Assembly (NCBI RefSeq): GCF_958979055.1
Contig: NC_084887.1
Span: 38,505,120-38,569,119, forward strand
DNA from: Alnus glutinosa
Taxonomy: Eukaryota; Streptophyta; Magnoliopsida; Fagales; Betulaceae
Length of the DNA stretch: 64,000 nucleotides
Reading direction: 5' to 3'
Shown: piece by piece, positions 1 to 11,400 of the stretch
How the letters are laid out: each line of letters opens with the position of its first letter
Numbering within the stretch: position 1 is the stretch's first letter
The notes under the pieces: model-generated
The model's database searches: none
The model's input: the letters and a program-made list of their open reading frames with translations, nothing else
Told to the model about the DNA's origin: nothing
Made by a program: the position numbers and the translations under genes

Positions 1-2433
1 TTTTGGAAAATACGTATGACCTGCATGCCACACATAAGAAGCTATCATCTCTAATGAAAAAGAAAAAATTGTTATAAGATCAATTTAGTGCATAGTGGAG
101 GCACTAATTCTTTATTGCTAATTTGAGGTCAATGTCGAATAATTCATAAACGTTATCATCTGATGATGACATATCCTGAAAGTTACTGCTTTGTTTGAGT
201 AATAAAAGGTTTTTTCTGTTGGATGTTAGGATTGTTAGATAACATACTTGGTATTGCTAACTATGCTAACTATGCTCCTTATTCTTGACTTTTAACCTTG
301 ATTAGAGGATCCTTAGCGTGGAATCCTTTGTGCTCATTAAACATAGTATTCTTTCTTACTATTTTTTTTTGGGGGGGGCGGGGTAAGTTACAATAAAAGC
401 ACCACACGCCTATGGATCTCTCGCTTGCAAGATTCCTTGGGTCAAGAGATTGAGACAGGATCTTGGATGGGTAATAGCGAACCCATATAATCTGATTCTT
501 TTATTTCTTCAGTATATCCTAAATGGCTGGCAGTGTGCTTAGAGAGGGGAATTCAAGTTAAAGCTATTAGACTTGATATGATTAGAATGCAGTAATAGTG
601 ATGTAAGGATTGTGTGTTGACCCAGGGGATCTCATGTTTAATAGTGGTTCTCAGAAGATCTAGCAGTCTAGCAATGTTCTTAGAGAGGGGAATTCATGTT
701 AAAGCTATTAGTCTAGATATGATTAGAATGCAGTGAGAGTGATGTAAGGATTGTGTGTAGACCCAGGGGATCCTCACATGTTTAATAATGGTTCTCAGAA
801 TATCTACCAGTTTAGCAGTAAGAGACCAACCTTGGAGAGTTTCTTCTTGATTGAAACAGAGTCAGCTGCATCACCACCACCTGAAGGGGTAGAGCTCTTT
901 GAAGAAGCATGGAGCTTTTTTAGCATCTTCTTCATGAGATGCATAGCAGGCTTATGTGTTTTCTTGGCTTGCATCTCCCCTCTCTCACTTTTCTCTGTGT
1001 TTGTCTCATTTGTTGTTTTTGTCCTATGAAACAGCTCCTCAAGTGATACCTTCTCTTTCTTTACTTCTTTTCTTGTTTCTGGCAGTTCAATCGAAGAGCC
1101 AAATAGATATCCTTGGAGTGGACATACCAAAATCTTCTCATAATCTTCGTTTTCGGCCTCATCTGTTTGCTTGCCACTGAGTGTAATAGTGCTAGCATGA
1201 CTGCTCCTTCCAGATGATTCATTGCACCATTCTTTAGTTTCAGCCTCAAGGAACTTCTCCAGCTCATAGTTGATGACCTTCAAGTCATTCTCTGTTAGCT
1301 CTGATTTGCTCTCAGTTATGCTCTCCAGAGGCATGGCAAACGTAGGTGTTGCTGGCTCATTGATGATTGGCTCCAGACCGAGAGTTCCAATGGTGAGAAA
1401 TCCATGGAAGAGCTCAGAGATGACAGTAGATGTTTCTTCTTCTAAGTTTTCTTCCTCTCTCTTGGCACCAGTGTCAGAAAAAGATTTTTCCCATTCCTGT
1501 TTGGGTTTCTTTGAGGATCTGGATCCATATGACTTTGTATAGGAGTCTTGGTCGTCAAGTGATGGTGATGCTGAAAGACATATGCAAGGGTTTCCTGAAA
1601 TTGCAGTTCCAAAAGTAGTCAGGACATTGGTAAAAATAAATAGGGAAGACAGACTTGTCTATGAGCAAGACATATCATTATTCTTTTTGTTTTTTCTATT
1701 GTGCTCTGGAAAGGGGAATGTGGACCAATCTAGTGGCTGCTCCATTCTTGACATGTATACCTGTTAGCACAGATGGTTGAACGATTTCTTCAGTGACCTA
1801 AGTGGATTGTATGGAAAGTAGAACGAGGTGGCCCCAACACTTATTGCTGTGAACCTAAACCAGGTGGCCCTGTGCCCACAAAAGGTTGTTGGTCTCGTCG
1901 GACTTCGTTGCCGCAGTGCTATAATAACTGCAAAAGGTTTAGATTGTTTCTAAGACAAACAGGCCCGGGCCTGATTGGTTGAGATTGCCTATCCTATCTC
2001 TAAGACCACCTGAGTTTTACTTTTTTTTTTCACTTGAGCTGGGTAGTTTGCTTGATTATCTTTATAAATTATGAAGAATTGCTGAATTACACCAGTCAAT
2101 AGATTCTAATGAGTAATGGCATAGATTCTAATGAGTAATGGCATTGTAAGACATTCAGCTGGAGTAGCAATTATCATGGTTATGTGGTAACCTGATTATT
2201 TGATGGTTTATGTGCGGATGATGTATGCCTTCAGAATTCTTCTAAGGGGAAAAAAAGTTTGATGAGGACAGTTTTAATACCAATAATGAAATCCTTGAAA
2301 GGCTCAATGCTACTATCCCGAAATTTACGGTGCATCCAGTCCAGTAACTGCAGCAGTGGAAGGTAAAGATTGAGCTAAAAGATTGAAAACATTAGCGTTA
2401 TCCAAATTTGTTGGAGTTTGGACTTACCTTCAT
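1..2433 (-). CDS. LAZY1: LAZY1, gravitropism/branch-angle regulator (IGT family), 5' part only
   Basis: LAZY1 acts in shoot gravitropism and branch angle, upstream of asymmetric auxin transport. I assembled four exons on the minus strand: 2433-2428 (ATGAAG, donor gtaagt), 2347-2281, 1594-831, and the start of a fourth at 20 (acceptor gcatgcag) leaving the window. Phases agree: 6+67+764 nt = 279 whole codons with no stop. The protein begins MK then LLDWMHRKFR (family usual LLGWMHRKFR, so G to D here), followed by IEPFKDFIIG and PSLDDQ. The IGT signature appears as LFHGFLTIGTLG and is followed by EPATPTF. Further on come ELEKFLEAE, CPLQGYLFGSSIELPE, SLEELFHRTK and HLMKKMLKKLHASS. Exon 4 opens VIRIFQ, where the family has a VLxMFHRK-like stretch. 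The two-codon first exon is typical of IGT genes. The C-terminal part, including the EAR-like end, lies left of the window. Function is inferred from homology. Confidence 0.9.
531..809. repeat. Imperfect tandem duplication inside LAZY1 intron 3
   Basis: Two copies of a roughly 139-bp unit, about 531-669 and 671-809, share stretches such as TTAGAGAGGGGAATTCA, GATATGATTAGAATGCAGT and GGTTCTCAGAA. The second copy ends about 20 bp from the LAZY1 intron 3 donor at 830. Several substitutions separate the copies, so it is not very recent. Confidence 0.85.
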
Positions 2434-3089
2434 TTTGTATCTCTTTCAAGGGTTTGATCTTAGATCTCCAGGATGTTGTAGGAGACAGAAATAGAAGTAA
2501 ACTTAGATTGCAAGGGAGATTGTGCTTTAAATGGAGAACTTAGGATTGAATAAGAGCAAAAGAATGAGGATCTGTTCATTAAGATTGTTAACTAGTTGGA
2601 ATTCTGCTAGAAGGCTCCGAGATCGATGTGAGTAGAGAGAAACATTCAGAAAGATACAAGATTGTTGTTGGCTGTTCATTTCAAGATCAAATCATGTGGA
2701 CAAATTGAAGAGTGGTTTTTGGAGACCCACAGATTGCTGATGCAATCTATATTGTGCGTATACTTGTGTGCTTGGAGTAGGTGCATGGGTATATTAATGA
2801 ATTTATAATCAGCCACAGGGATATTAAAATAGAAATACAAATGAATATTTCGTTTTGGCCACACCTGATTAATGTGTGCTTTAAGATGCAAATAAGGACA
2901 TTCAATTACAAATGGACAGATCAGTGCGGAATATGCATATAGATCATGTTCTCACAAGTTTTTGGCAGGGCATGCTTTGAGTAAGATACTCCTTCAGTTG
3001 GGTAGAGTTGGCCATTGCAAGACCTGGCCTTGGGAGGATCTGTGCTGTTTTAGTATACATCTCATATTCTTCTTATAAATTCAATATTC
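2434..3089. other. LAZY1 upstream region
   Basis: Sequence 5' of the LAZY1 start codon on the minus strand. It must contain the 5' UTR and promoter, but I could not fix a TATA box or transcription start. No other gene is visible. Confidence 0.5.
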
Positions 3090-3700
3090 TTGTTTTCCTT
3101 GGAAGAGCATTTGGAAAGTTAAGGTTCCTTTGAGAGTGGCTTTCTTTGTGTGGACGGCAACTATAGGGAAAATTCTAACTTTGGATAATTTACGCAAGAG
3201 GAATATTATCATGATGGAGTGATGCTATATGTGTAAGATTGGTGGAGAGTCTATTGATCATTTGTTCCTGCATTGTATGGTTGCTACATAATTGTGGAGT
3301 ATGATCTTGCAGCTGTTTGGTGTTGTGTGGGTAATGCCGCAATTGGTGAAAGAGATGTTGGGAAGTTGGAGGGGGCAAAGGGGCAATCGGTTGTTGATGC
3401 CGATTTGGAGAATGGCTCTGTTGTGTTTGATGTGGTGTCTATGGAAAGAACGCAATGCACGTAGTTTTGAAGATTGTGAGACTGATTTGATTAACTTGAA
3501 GAAGTTGGTGATACAAACATTGTTTATGTGAAGAGTGACGTTGCAGTTTATGTCTGAGTGTTCTTATTCTGATTTTTTAGATATGTGTTCTTCTTTCTCT
3601 TTGAATTAAGGGTATCATGTATACATCATATGTACTTGGGTTGCGCCCCTCTGCGCGTTTTTTTTTAAATATACTTACAAAAAAAAATAAAAAAAAAACT
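3090..3700 (+). mobile_element. 5'-truncated, decayed LINE (non-LTR retrotransposon) 3' end
   Basis: The plus strand encodes the C-terminal zinc-binding (zf-RVT) region found at the end of plant LINE reverse transcriptases. It reads [20 protein letters not shown], then [10 protein letters not shown], a CYMCKIGGESIDHLFLHC zinc-binding stretch, and WCLWKERNARSFED. Two in-frame stops interrupt it, one after NIIMME (TGA for a usual Trp) and one near 3290 (TAA). A short 3' UTR and an A-rich tail at about 3680-3700 follow. Everything upstream of the zf-RVT domain is missing, typical of truncated target-primed insertions. No clear target-site duplication was found. Confidence 0.8.
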
Positions 3701-5180
3701 TCAAACAATCATATCACATTCAAAACTTGTAGCATGTGTTCTTAATTGAAAGCTTTCAGCCTGTTAACAGCATCCTGTCATTACTTTGCAGGAGTAATAT
3801 CAATTAAACATCCCGGCGGCTTTCTTATTTTTTTAATGGTTTTTCCTTTGATTCATGCAATTTCAGTGATGGTTTTTCCTCTAATTTGCTTACTTTGCGT
3901 ATTATAGCCATAGAGCATTGGTCTCAGATTCTTTGATGTGATGCGTATATGTTTGGGACCCAGGACAACAGCTTTTTTTGCCCCCAATCATCACTTTGAC
4001 ACATCAAGATCACTTGGCCTTAATATTCTCCCTTATTTATATTTGAACTATACTCTTGATGCAGGCCTGATTGTGATATTTAATAACTATTATAAGCTTG
4101 CCTTTTAGACCGCCTTGACTGCCATGAAGAGTATTTTTTTACTGTGGAGGAATCACGAAGACAGGATTGCCAGGCTGCCAGCCATTAAATTTATCGTACC
4201 CAACAAGCATCTTTGGAGGTTAGGTGAGCTGAGGAGAAGGCTGTGGTAGGCTTGGAGACAAAACCCTACAGCAATCTTTAATCTCAGAGACCCCTTTTGC
4301 AAGTGTGTTATAAAGAAAACTGTTGCATGGCAGAGAAAGCGAAGAGTCTTGGGCAAAGTGTGTACACTTCTCATTGCTGTATGACCCTATTTTATAATTT
4401 AAACTCTAAACGGGCAAGCCCCCTGACTCGGTCAGGGATTAGGATACTGATACTCTATTTTGTGGTGCAGATTAAATTTTACATGTGTATATGTTGTCAA
4501 TTTTAAATGAGCTGACAATATGTACACTGTTAAATGCAACAAAACAAAATTTAGACTCATTTTACTACATGGAGAGAGAATCCTATTCTTGAGTGTGATA
4601 TTTCTGTGGATTTTGTTTTGGGAATTAATGTCAGTGTACAACTGTTTTTAATGGTGCATGAATTGTACAGATGATGAGCAAATTTGCTGTACGTGTTCGA
4701 GACCACCAGCATTTAGGTCACTGAATATTCGGATTTTCAGTAATTTTTGTCTGAATTTTTAGCAATTCGAGCAACAAATAGGAGAATTCTTTGGACAGGT
4801 GAGCTCTATTTTAGCTTTTTCATATTTTTGCCGTTCATTGGATAACAAAATTGCTGAGATCTTTTACCTTTCATTGAGATAGAAGGATGGATTGACCGAT
4901 GGGAAAAGAGTACAGGAATTTTTTAATAGAACGATCCGTGATGGAGTGGTTGATCTAAGCAGGTATGGTTGTTGCTCTACGTGTTCATTCTTGTTTTCTT
5001 CTTCTAGTACCAAACAGCATCTTTCGTTTTCCATAAAAACCAGAAAAATAGGGATAGTGTCCTTACCCCTATAATTGCCGACCATAATGAAGGTCAGACA
5101 AGCTTGCCCAAATCCGTCAGTGTCCCACAAATAGGGTGAAGTAGGGATTTGAGTCAGATGAAGATTATCTATAATTATCT
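3701..5180. other. Intergenic, no recognised gene
   Basis: Unremarkable intergenic sequence. Short segments at 4671-4716, 4763-4798 and 4883-4962 have exon-like AG/GT borders, but their phases do not join into an open frame. I do not call a gene here. Confidence 0.4.
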
Positions 5181-5184
5181 GTTT

Positions 5185-5345
5185 GAAGTGTAGGCAATTC
5201 GAACAAGTGGTTGTAAGAAACCACTTATAAAGTTCATCTAACCAGATAAGTAATGAGGCAATCCAATTTTTATTTGATGAGATAGATTTTATAAGTAAAC
5301 TCTCACAAACCTATTTGAATTGTCTACAATTCAGACAAATAATTG
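5185..5345. mobile_element. Diverged hairpin MITE
   Basis: Two imperfect inverted arms (about 5195-5245 and 5285-5345) flank a short centre. The left arm has GCAATTCGAACAAGTGGTTG and the right arm the inverse of a similar stretch (ATTGTCTACAATTCAGAC). Arm order and centre resemble the much better preserved hairpin at 24666-24859, so this is probably an older relative. Limits are approximate. Confidence 0.5.
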
Positions 5346-6390
5346 TAGACAATTCCTATCCGTTTGAAGCATCCTCATTTTCAGCTAACCAACGAGCTGC
5401 TATCAAACGCAAGAGTTGCCACTTTTGGAGGACTAGAGACAAGTGGGTCACGCATGCTATTCTAAAATTCAAACCAAAACAAATGCTCGAGTCCGCACAA
5501 GCCCGCACAAGCCCGCACAAGCATGGGCTATTCTGTGGGGTCTTTGCAATGACAGATAGTGACCATGTGAATCCCACGTGATAATCTAGAAAAATTGATT
5601 GCTTTGCCAATTTATAAGTGACCATGTGAATCCCACAAAATCTTTTGACGAGACCACAAATCAAGTATTAGGAAGATGGTCATAGTCACGTCTCCCTCTT
5701 GCCCTATCTATTTTTATTCTATGTGTAAAGCATAATTTTCTCTTCTTTTTTTTTTTGTTATAAATTATTTATAAAGTTGCTTGACGGTTCACATTGGGAC
5801 TACCATTGATAAGCATTATGTATATTAATTGTTACTTTATTTTGTAAACCGTGTGACTCTAATGTAATAATCTATATTTTAGTGACTAATGTAAAAAATA
5901 CCAAATAAACTGTCACATAAATTTATAAAAGATTTGCAGTAAAAATTATAATATTCAATATCTCATATTTTTTAGGGAAATTTGCTATTCCTTATATAGT
6001 GGGCTTGGTTTCAATTTAATCAGCCTCTCATCACCTGCCCCGATAATTTGAAAGATGGTTCCACGTAAAATGTCTGAGCTGATGTGTCTTATTGTGTTTG
6101 GTTATTTATATGTTGTGGGCGACGTACATATTGGGCCCAGAATCTGTAGAGACCCTCCTCCCGGACACATTATTTTGAATTAATTTTTTTATTATTTAAC
6201 ATTATAAACCTGTAATCTGATTCTCGACTTATTAAATTATATATGTATATTGAGATTGTTGATTACAATTACCATGTAATTATATTAAAAAATTTAAAAT
6301 GTCCTTTTCCAAGAACCAACTCAAATACTCAATCCCTTCAAAAAAAAAAAAAAACTCAAATACTCAAAAAAGTAAACCAACTTACTAAGA
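5346..6390. other. AT-rich intergenic, nothing recognised
   Basis: AT-rich sequence with poly-A/T tracts and a short CCCGCACAAG tandem triplication near 5500-5520. No coding or RNA gene seen. Confidence 0.4.
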
Positions 6391-6645
6391 GTTTGTTTGG
6401 CTTGTAATTTTGCAGGTCAAAATTGTAATTTTAAATAAAATTGTGTTAAATGTATTGTTTGAGAGTAAGTTTTTTTTTTTTTTTTTAATTAAAAAAAAAA
6501 TTATGTTTTCAAATCTCGGATAAGAGATTGTAATTTTAAAAACATATTAATTTAAAAGCTAAATAAATAAATTCTAATTTTACCAAATGATTAACTGTGT
6601 TTTTAAAAATTACATTTTCAAATCATACGTTTTGAAATCACTAAT
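6391..6645. mobile_element. AT-rich MITE-like element (GTTTGTTTGG type ends)
   Basis: Begins GAGTTTGTTTGGCTTG and ends near CATACGTTTTGAAATC, with an interior of alternating TTTTAAA/AATTGTAATTT blocks. The same build recurs at 31171-31499 and, more weakly, at 58600-58790. The ends resemble those of hAT-like MITEs. No target-site duplication identified. Confidence 0.4.
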
Positions 6646-6984
6646 TTTTTTTTTTTTTTAGTAATGCTATAAATTACATTTTTATTCTATAATTATCTTA
6701 CACATGGCAGTCTTAAACAATATTTGAAAATATATATATATATATATTAACAATAACTATTAAAGGGTTGATTTTGACTGTCATATCAACAAGATATGAT
6801 AGTTTGGAGATAAAAATGTGGCATTTATCATTACTCATTTTTTTAAAGAGTAATCTTGCTCTTTACATCTATTTCTCACATTTTATGTAAATGACATTGC
6901 CTATTTTAAATGACTTTTTTTTCTTTTACTTAAAAAAAAAAAAAAAAAAAAAAAAACCATGTAAAATGATGTGAAAAGTTGCAT

Positions 6985-7405
6985 AAAAATTCATAGCATT
7001 TATAGTAGACTCACAAAATAACCAAAAAAACTATTTTGGTGAGCTAATTTATTGAAATGGTCCAATAAGTCTCTAGCAGCCTCGCCAATTTGATGAAAAA
7101 AAATTAGTGAGTAAACAATATTCACCAATAATAGTGAGCATTGTTTACTCACCAAACTAATAATAATAATAATAAAAAAAACTATTAAAGAGAAAAAAAA
7201 AACTATTAAATTTTCTCTATTTCTTTCTCTCTCATACATCACGCCATCACACATAGTTTTCATTTTGAAAAAGATTATTTAGATGGAATAGTGATAATGG
7301 ATAGTTAAAATAGTGATGTTGTTGGAGTACTTTTAAAAAAGTGAATGGTTAAAATAAAGAAAAATAATTTTTAGCTATTTTGGTTAATAAAATTTAGTGA
7401 GGTAA
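6985..7405. mobile_element. Diverged copy of the 52595-53084 MITE family
   Basis: Shares with the element at 52595-53084 the blocks ACTATTTTGGTGAGC, AGCAGCCTCGCCAATTT (CCTCACC in the other), TAATTTTTAGCTATTTTGG and AAAATTTAGTGAGGT, in the same order. The ends are too decayed to define terminal repeats here. Confidence 0.55.
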
Positions 7406-8084
7406 TGGTTTACTCATGTTCATCTTTAGGTTAAAATAGCTAATCATCAATTTACTAAAAAGTCATTCCACCCAATTATGCAAATTAAATGCAAAATGTA
7501 TTTGCAATACATATGTGAACAGTACAACTCCACCTGCATTTGTGATGCATCTGTGAACAATACCATTCCACATGTAGAGTTGGATTATTCGCTTATGCAT
7601 CTATTTTTTTTTTTTAATATTTGTTTCTATTTCTTTCGCTCTCCTTGTCTTCCCCACCCCCCCCACACCAAAACTCATTTATGCCATAACAAAATTTTAA
7701 ATATCTCCAACTTTGGAAAATTATATTTTAGAGTGTCCATATTACAGAATCAATATTTGTCATTTTCAGGTTTCACTCATGCTGAGAACAAAAAATTTGT
7801 TAAACTTTATAGCAAATAACTATCCAAAATAAAAAATGACAATTTGAAAAATGTTATCCTTGAAAAAATACTATCCTTAGAGTTGAAATAAAGAGATATA
7901 TATATATTTATATATATAAAATCGGATGCATGGTACCTTACTTTTAAAACCTATTAGTTAAAATTGACAAAATAAATTTTGATTAGTTGCATATAAAAAT
8001 GCATACCCTATTGGATTGCTCTTATTTAATTTTTCTTTTAAAAAATAAAAAATAAAAAAGAAGAAGCAGCGCGTAGGAAATGCA
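7406..8084. other. AT-rich intergenic upstream of YSL6
   Basis: AT-rich, with a TA repeat near 7893-7920 and poly-T near 7603. No gene or clear repeat boundary seen. Confidence 0.4.
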
Positions 8085-8330
8085 ATTAGAGCAGCCAGCG
8101 GCCTTTACTTCAATGGACCGAAATCCAACGTCATTGGGCGGTGGGCACGCTTTCCAAGTAACATTCAACTCTTTTTTTTGGGTAAAAGGCTAAAGGCCGA
8201 ACTCAGAAAGGAAAACAATCAGCACAGTTGCCGGCCTTCACTTCATCGGACCCAAATCCCTTCGTCATTGGCGAGCCGGGCACGCTTCCCAATAAACTGT
8301 CATCTCTTTTGGGTACCATTCACTGTTCCC
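8085..8330 (+). promoter_or_regulatory. Duplicated YSL6 upstream segment
   Basis: A roughly 95-105 bp block occurs twice in direct orientation, about 8089-8185 and 8218-8325. Shared blocks are CGGCCTTYACTTCA, GGACC-AAATCC, CGTCATTGG, GGGCACGCTT and a T-rich/TTTTGGGTA end. The second copy ends about 100 bp upstream of the YSL6 start codon, so the pair covers the likely core promoter and 5' UTR. The regulatory role is inferred from position only. Confidence 0.6.
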
Positions 8331-8427
8331 AATCAACTTCTCACCCTCCACGCAATCCACCCCAATCCCATTAATCACACCCCTATCCGGCTATCCTATC
8401 ACACCCCCTATATTCTCTCAGATCCTC

Positions 8428-11400
8428 ATGATTCCTGACAAGGAGCCGAAGGCAAAAATGATGCGCAAGGAGGGCGAGTGCGTGGAAGTATCTGAGCCGT
8501 TGCTGGAGGAGGCCCAGAGGATCGGGGCCGTGGAACCCGAACGCGTCCCTGAATGGAGGGAGCAGATCACGATCAGAGGGCTGGCCGTGAGCGCTGTGTT
8601 GGGGACCCTCTTCTGCATCATCACGCACAAGCTCAATCTGACGGTCGGGATCATCCCGTCCCTCAACGTCTCCGCTGGGTTGCTCGGGTTCTTCTTCGTC
8701 AAGACGTGGACTAGCTTCTTGTCCAAGCTTGGGTTCTCAATTAAGCCCTTCACCAAGCAAGAGAACACCGTTATTCAGACCTGCGTCGTCGCTTGCTATG
8801 GCCTTGCATTTAGCGGTAACCCCCCATTTCTATACACATTATGTGTGTGCACGCCTGTATTTATAAATAGGTTTTTGTTTTCGGCAGTAAAAATTGTGTC
8901 TTCGCGGTAGAATTTAACTATAAACGATTAAATTGACCTTTCCCACCAGCTTGAGCCAGAGCATTGGATCTCAGTTCGAACCTGATACTATCTACCTCTT
9001 ATTTCAGTTAAATACTAATCAAATGATTAAAAATTTACTCTTTTTTATCAACTTAAGCTTTGGGATTTCGCTAGTTTGTGTCTAGGGTTTGTGGTCATTT
9101 TGTGTGACATTTGTGAGCTGTGTTTTCGGTGCGTACCAGCTTATGATTGAAGTCGCATTTATTAGTTTTTCAGTTTTAGTTAGTTAGAGAACGTTAATGA
9201 TAAAATGGGATCTTTTAGATTTATTATTTTAGTTTCTCAAAATCCTGACCGTAAGTTTTAATGTGATGGTTCTGATTTTGCCACCGCAGCATTTAGCATC
9301 TCTAGATGATGTAAGATCTTTCTAATGTGATGGTTCTCCATAATTATGTTGTTATTTATGGAGAAGTAATGATTGAATAAAGTGATTTAATGATTATGTC
9401 AGCTATAAGTGAATCTATTTTGCCCTTGGGAGCTAGACCTGAACTTGCCTCAGCAATGACAGCAATTCTATACCCTAAATATATATATATATTTTTTTTA
9501 AAAGTATTTCGATACGCTAAATATTATTATGTATAGTAGGACATTTTGCTAATTTTGTGCTCATTATGTTTCTAATATTTGATTATATTACTGAATGTCT
9601 AATTGATGGCAGGGGGCTTTGGTTCGTATATGATTGCAATGGATGAGAGAACTTATGAACTCATTGGTGTTGATTATCCGGGTAACCGGGCAGAAGATGT
9701 TAAGAACCCAGGCCTGCTGTGGATGATTGGTTTTTTATTTGTAGTCAGCTTCCTTGGCCTTTTTAGTCTTGTTCCACTTCGTAAGGTAGCTGATGCTCTT
9801 GTAAATTTCAAACTTGTTAATTTTTTGTTGTCCTTTTTTTTTTAATTATTTATTTAAAAAGTAAAATCACTCCTATGTTTGGAAGAGATAAGTTCAAGTC
9901 CAATTTGGTTATGTTTGTATTGTCCAAATAAAGTTATAGAGGCTGGGTTCACATCTAGATGGTAAACTTGTTTGGTATTTTAAATTGCTTTTCATATGCT
10001 ATAATGCAAGCTCGTTAGAGGATGAGTTAATTCTTTTAAAATTAATTTGGGACCTGATAAATTTTGCAATAATTAATCATTCCTGTGAACTACTAAATAA
10101 GTAGCTGAGTTTTGATGTTTGTTATAACGCGTTTTGAATTAAGACAAGCAAATGAGGGAGTTTTCTTTTGCATGTATTGCCTGTGTTTAAATATGTAATT
10201 GGCAACATGAACTGACTTTACTCTCTCTCTCTTGTCCTTCTTTGATGCTTGCTATCTCATGTCTCCCAGTGTCTGCTTTTAGGTTATGGTCATGGATTAT
10301 AAGCTTACATATCCTAGTGGCACAGCAACTGCAATGTTGATAAATAGCTTTCATACCAACACTGGAGCTGAGCTTGCAGGGTAAGTTCTATAGAAAAACT
10401 CTTCATTAATTTCTGGATCTTGACATGGTACCTATTAATGTAAAGTGATTGGGGAAAAGTTAATAGAAAGAATTATGTTGATAGGAAATTAAAACAAAAC
10501 CAAAGACATTGATTGAAGAATGAGAGATCTTTTTATATGTGATAATATCGTATGGAACTTTTAGGACTGCTAAAAAACGAAACTTCTGATAAATCATAAA
10601 CACTGATCAACTTATTTGACATGTTCAATTTTTTTAGTACTGCACCCTTGCTCCCAATAAAATATTTTTTATTTTTTCTTAGTTCTTATGGGGTCATTAT
10701 AGAAATGCCTTGGGCATTGTATGTGTTACAATGTTGATATGTGCTGTATATTCATTTGAAAATTAATCCCTATGGTTGCTCTCCTTCTAGTTAAATTTGA
10801 ACTTTCCACAGGAAGCAAGTCCGTTGTCTTGGAAAATATCTGAGCATAAGTTTATTCTGGAGCTTCTTTAAGTGGTTCTTCAGTGGAATTGGCGATTCTT
10901 GTGGATTTGACAATTTTCCCACCCTTGGCTTGGCACTATATAGGAACACGTAAGGTTCTTTTAATTTCACTTTGCTTTCCTAATTGTCTTTTCAACACCC
11001 CCCCCCCCCCTTCCTCTCATCTTTGCTTTCCGTCCATATAATGCATACAGCTGGAGTAGCTGGTTGGGCCAGTTTGATAGCTCTATATGAATTAGCACTT
11101 TTTTATCCCTCCCACCTAAAAAAATTGCAGCTTTTTTGGATGTTTCACCTCTACTATCTGGAGTATGGTGAACATAAAGGGTAATGACTGATGTCACCAG
11201 ATACCACTTGTGAATCCAAGCAAGTAATGTAGCTTAAGGTGTTTTTTATGTTCAGTGAAGATTGAACTCTGCATTTCCCTTGCCATATAGAGTAACTATA
11301 CGCCATTTGTGAGGCAGTGCCTGTCTTATTTTGACAGTGTAGCTTGTTTCTTCTGGTGTGATAATTGAGTGATTCCATGTGACAATGGGCTCTTACCTAA

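Noticed and set aside
4671..4962. Three exon-like blocks (4671-4716, 4763-4798, 4883-4962) with AG/GT borders and protein-like translations
   Set aside because: Keeping intron phases consistent gives a stop in every combination tried, and no family was recognised.
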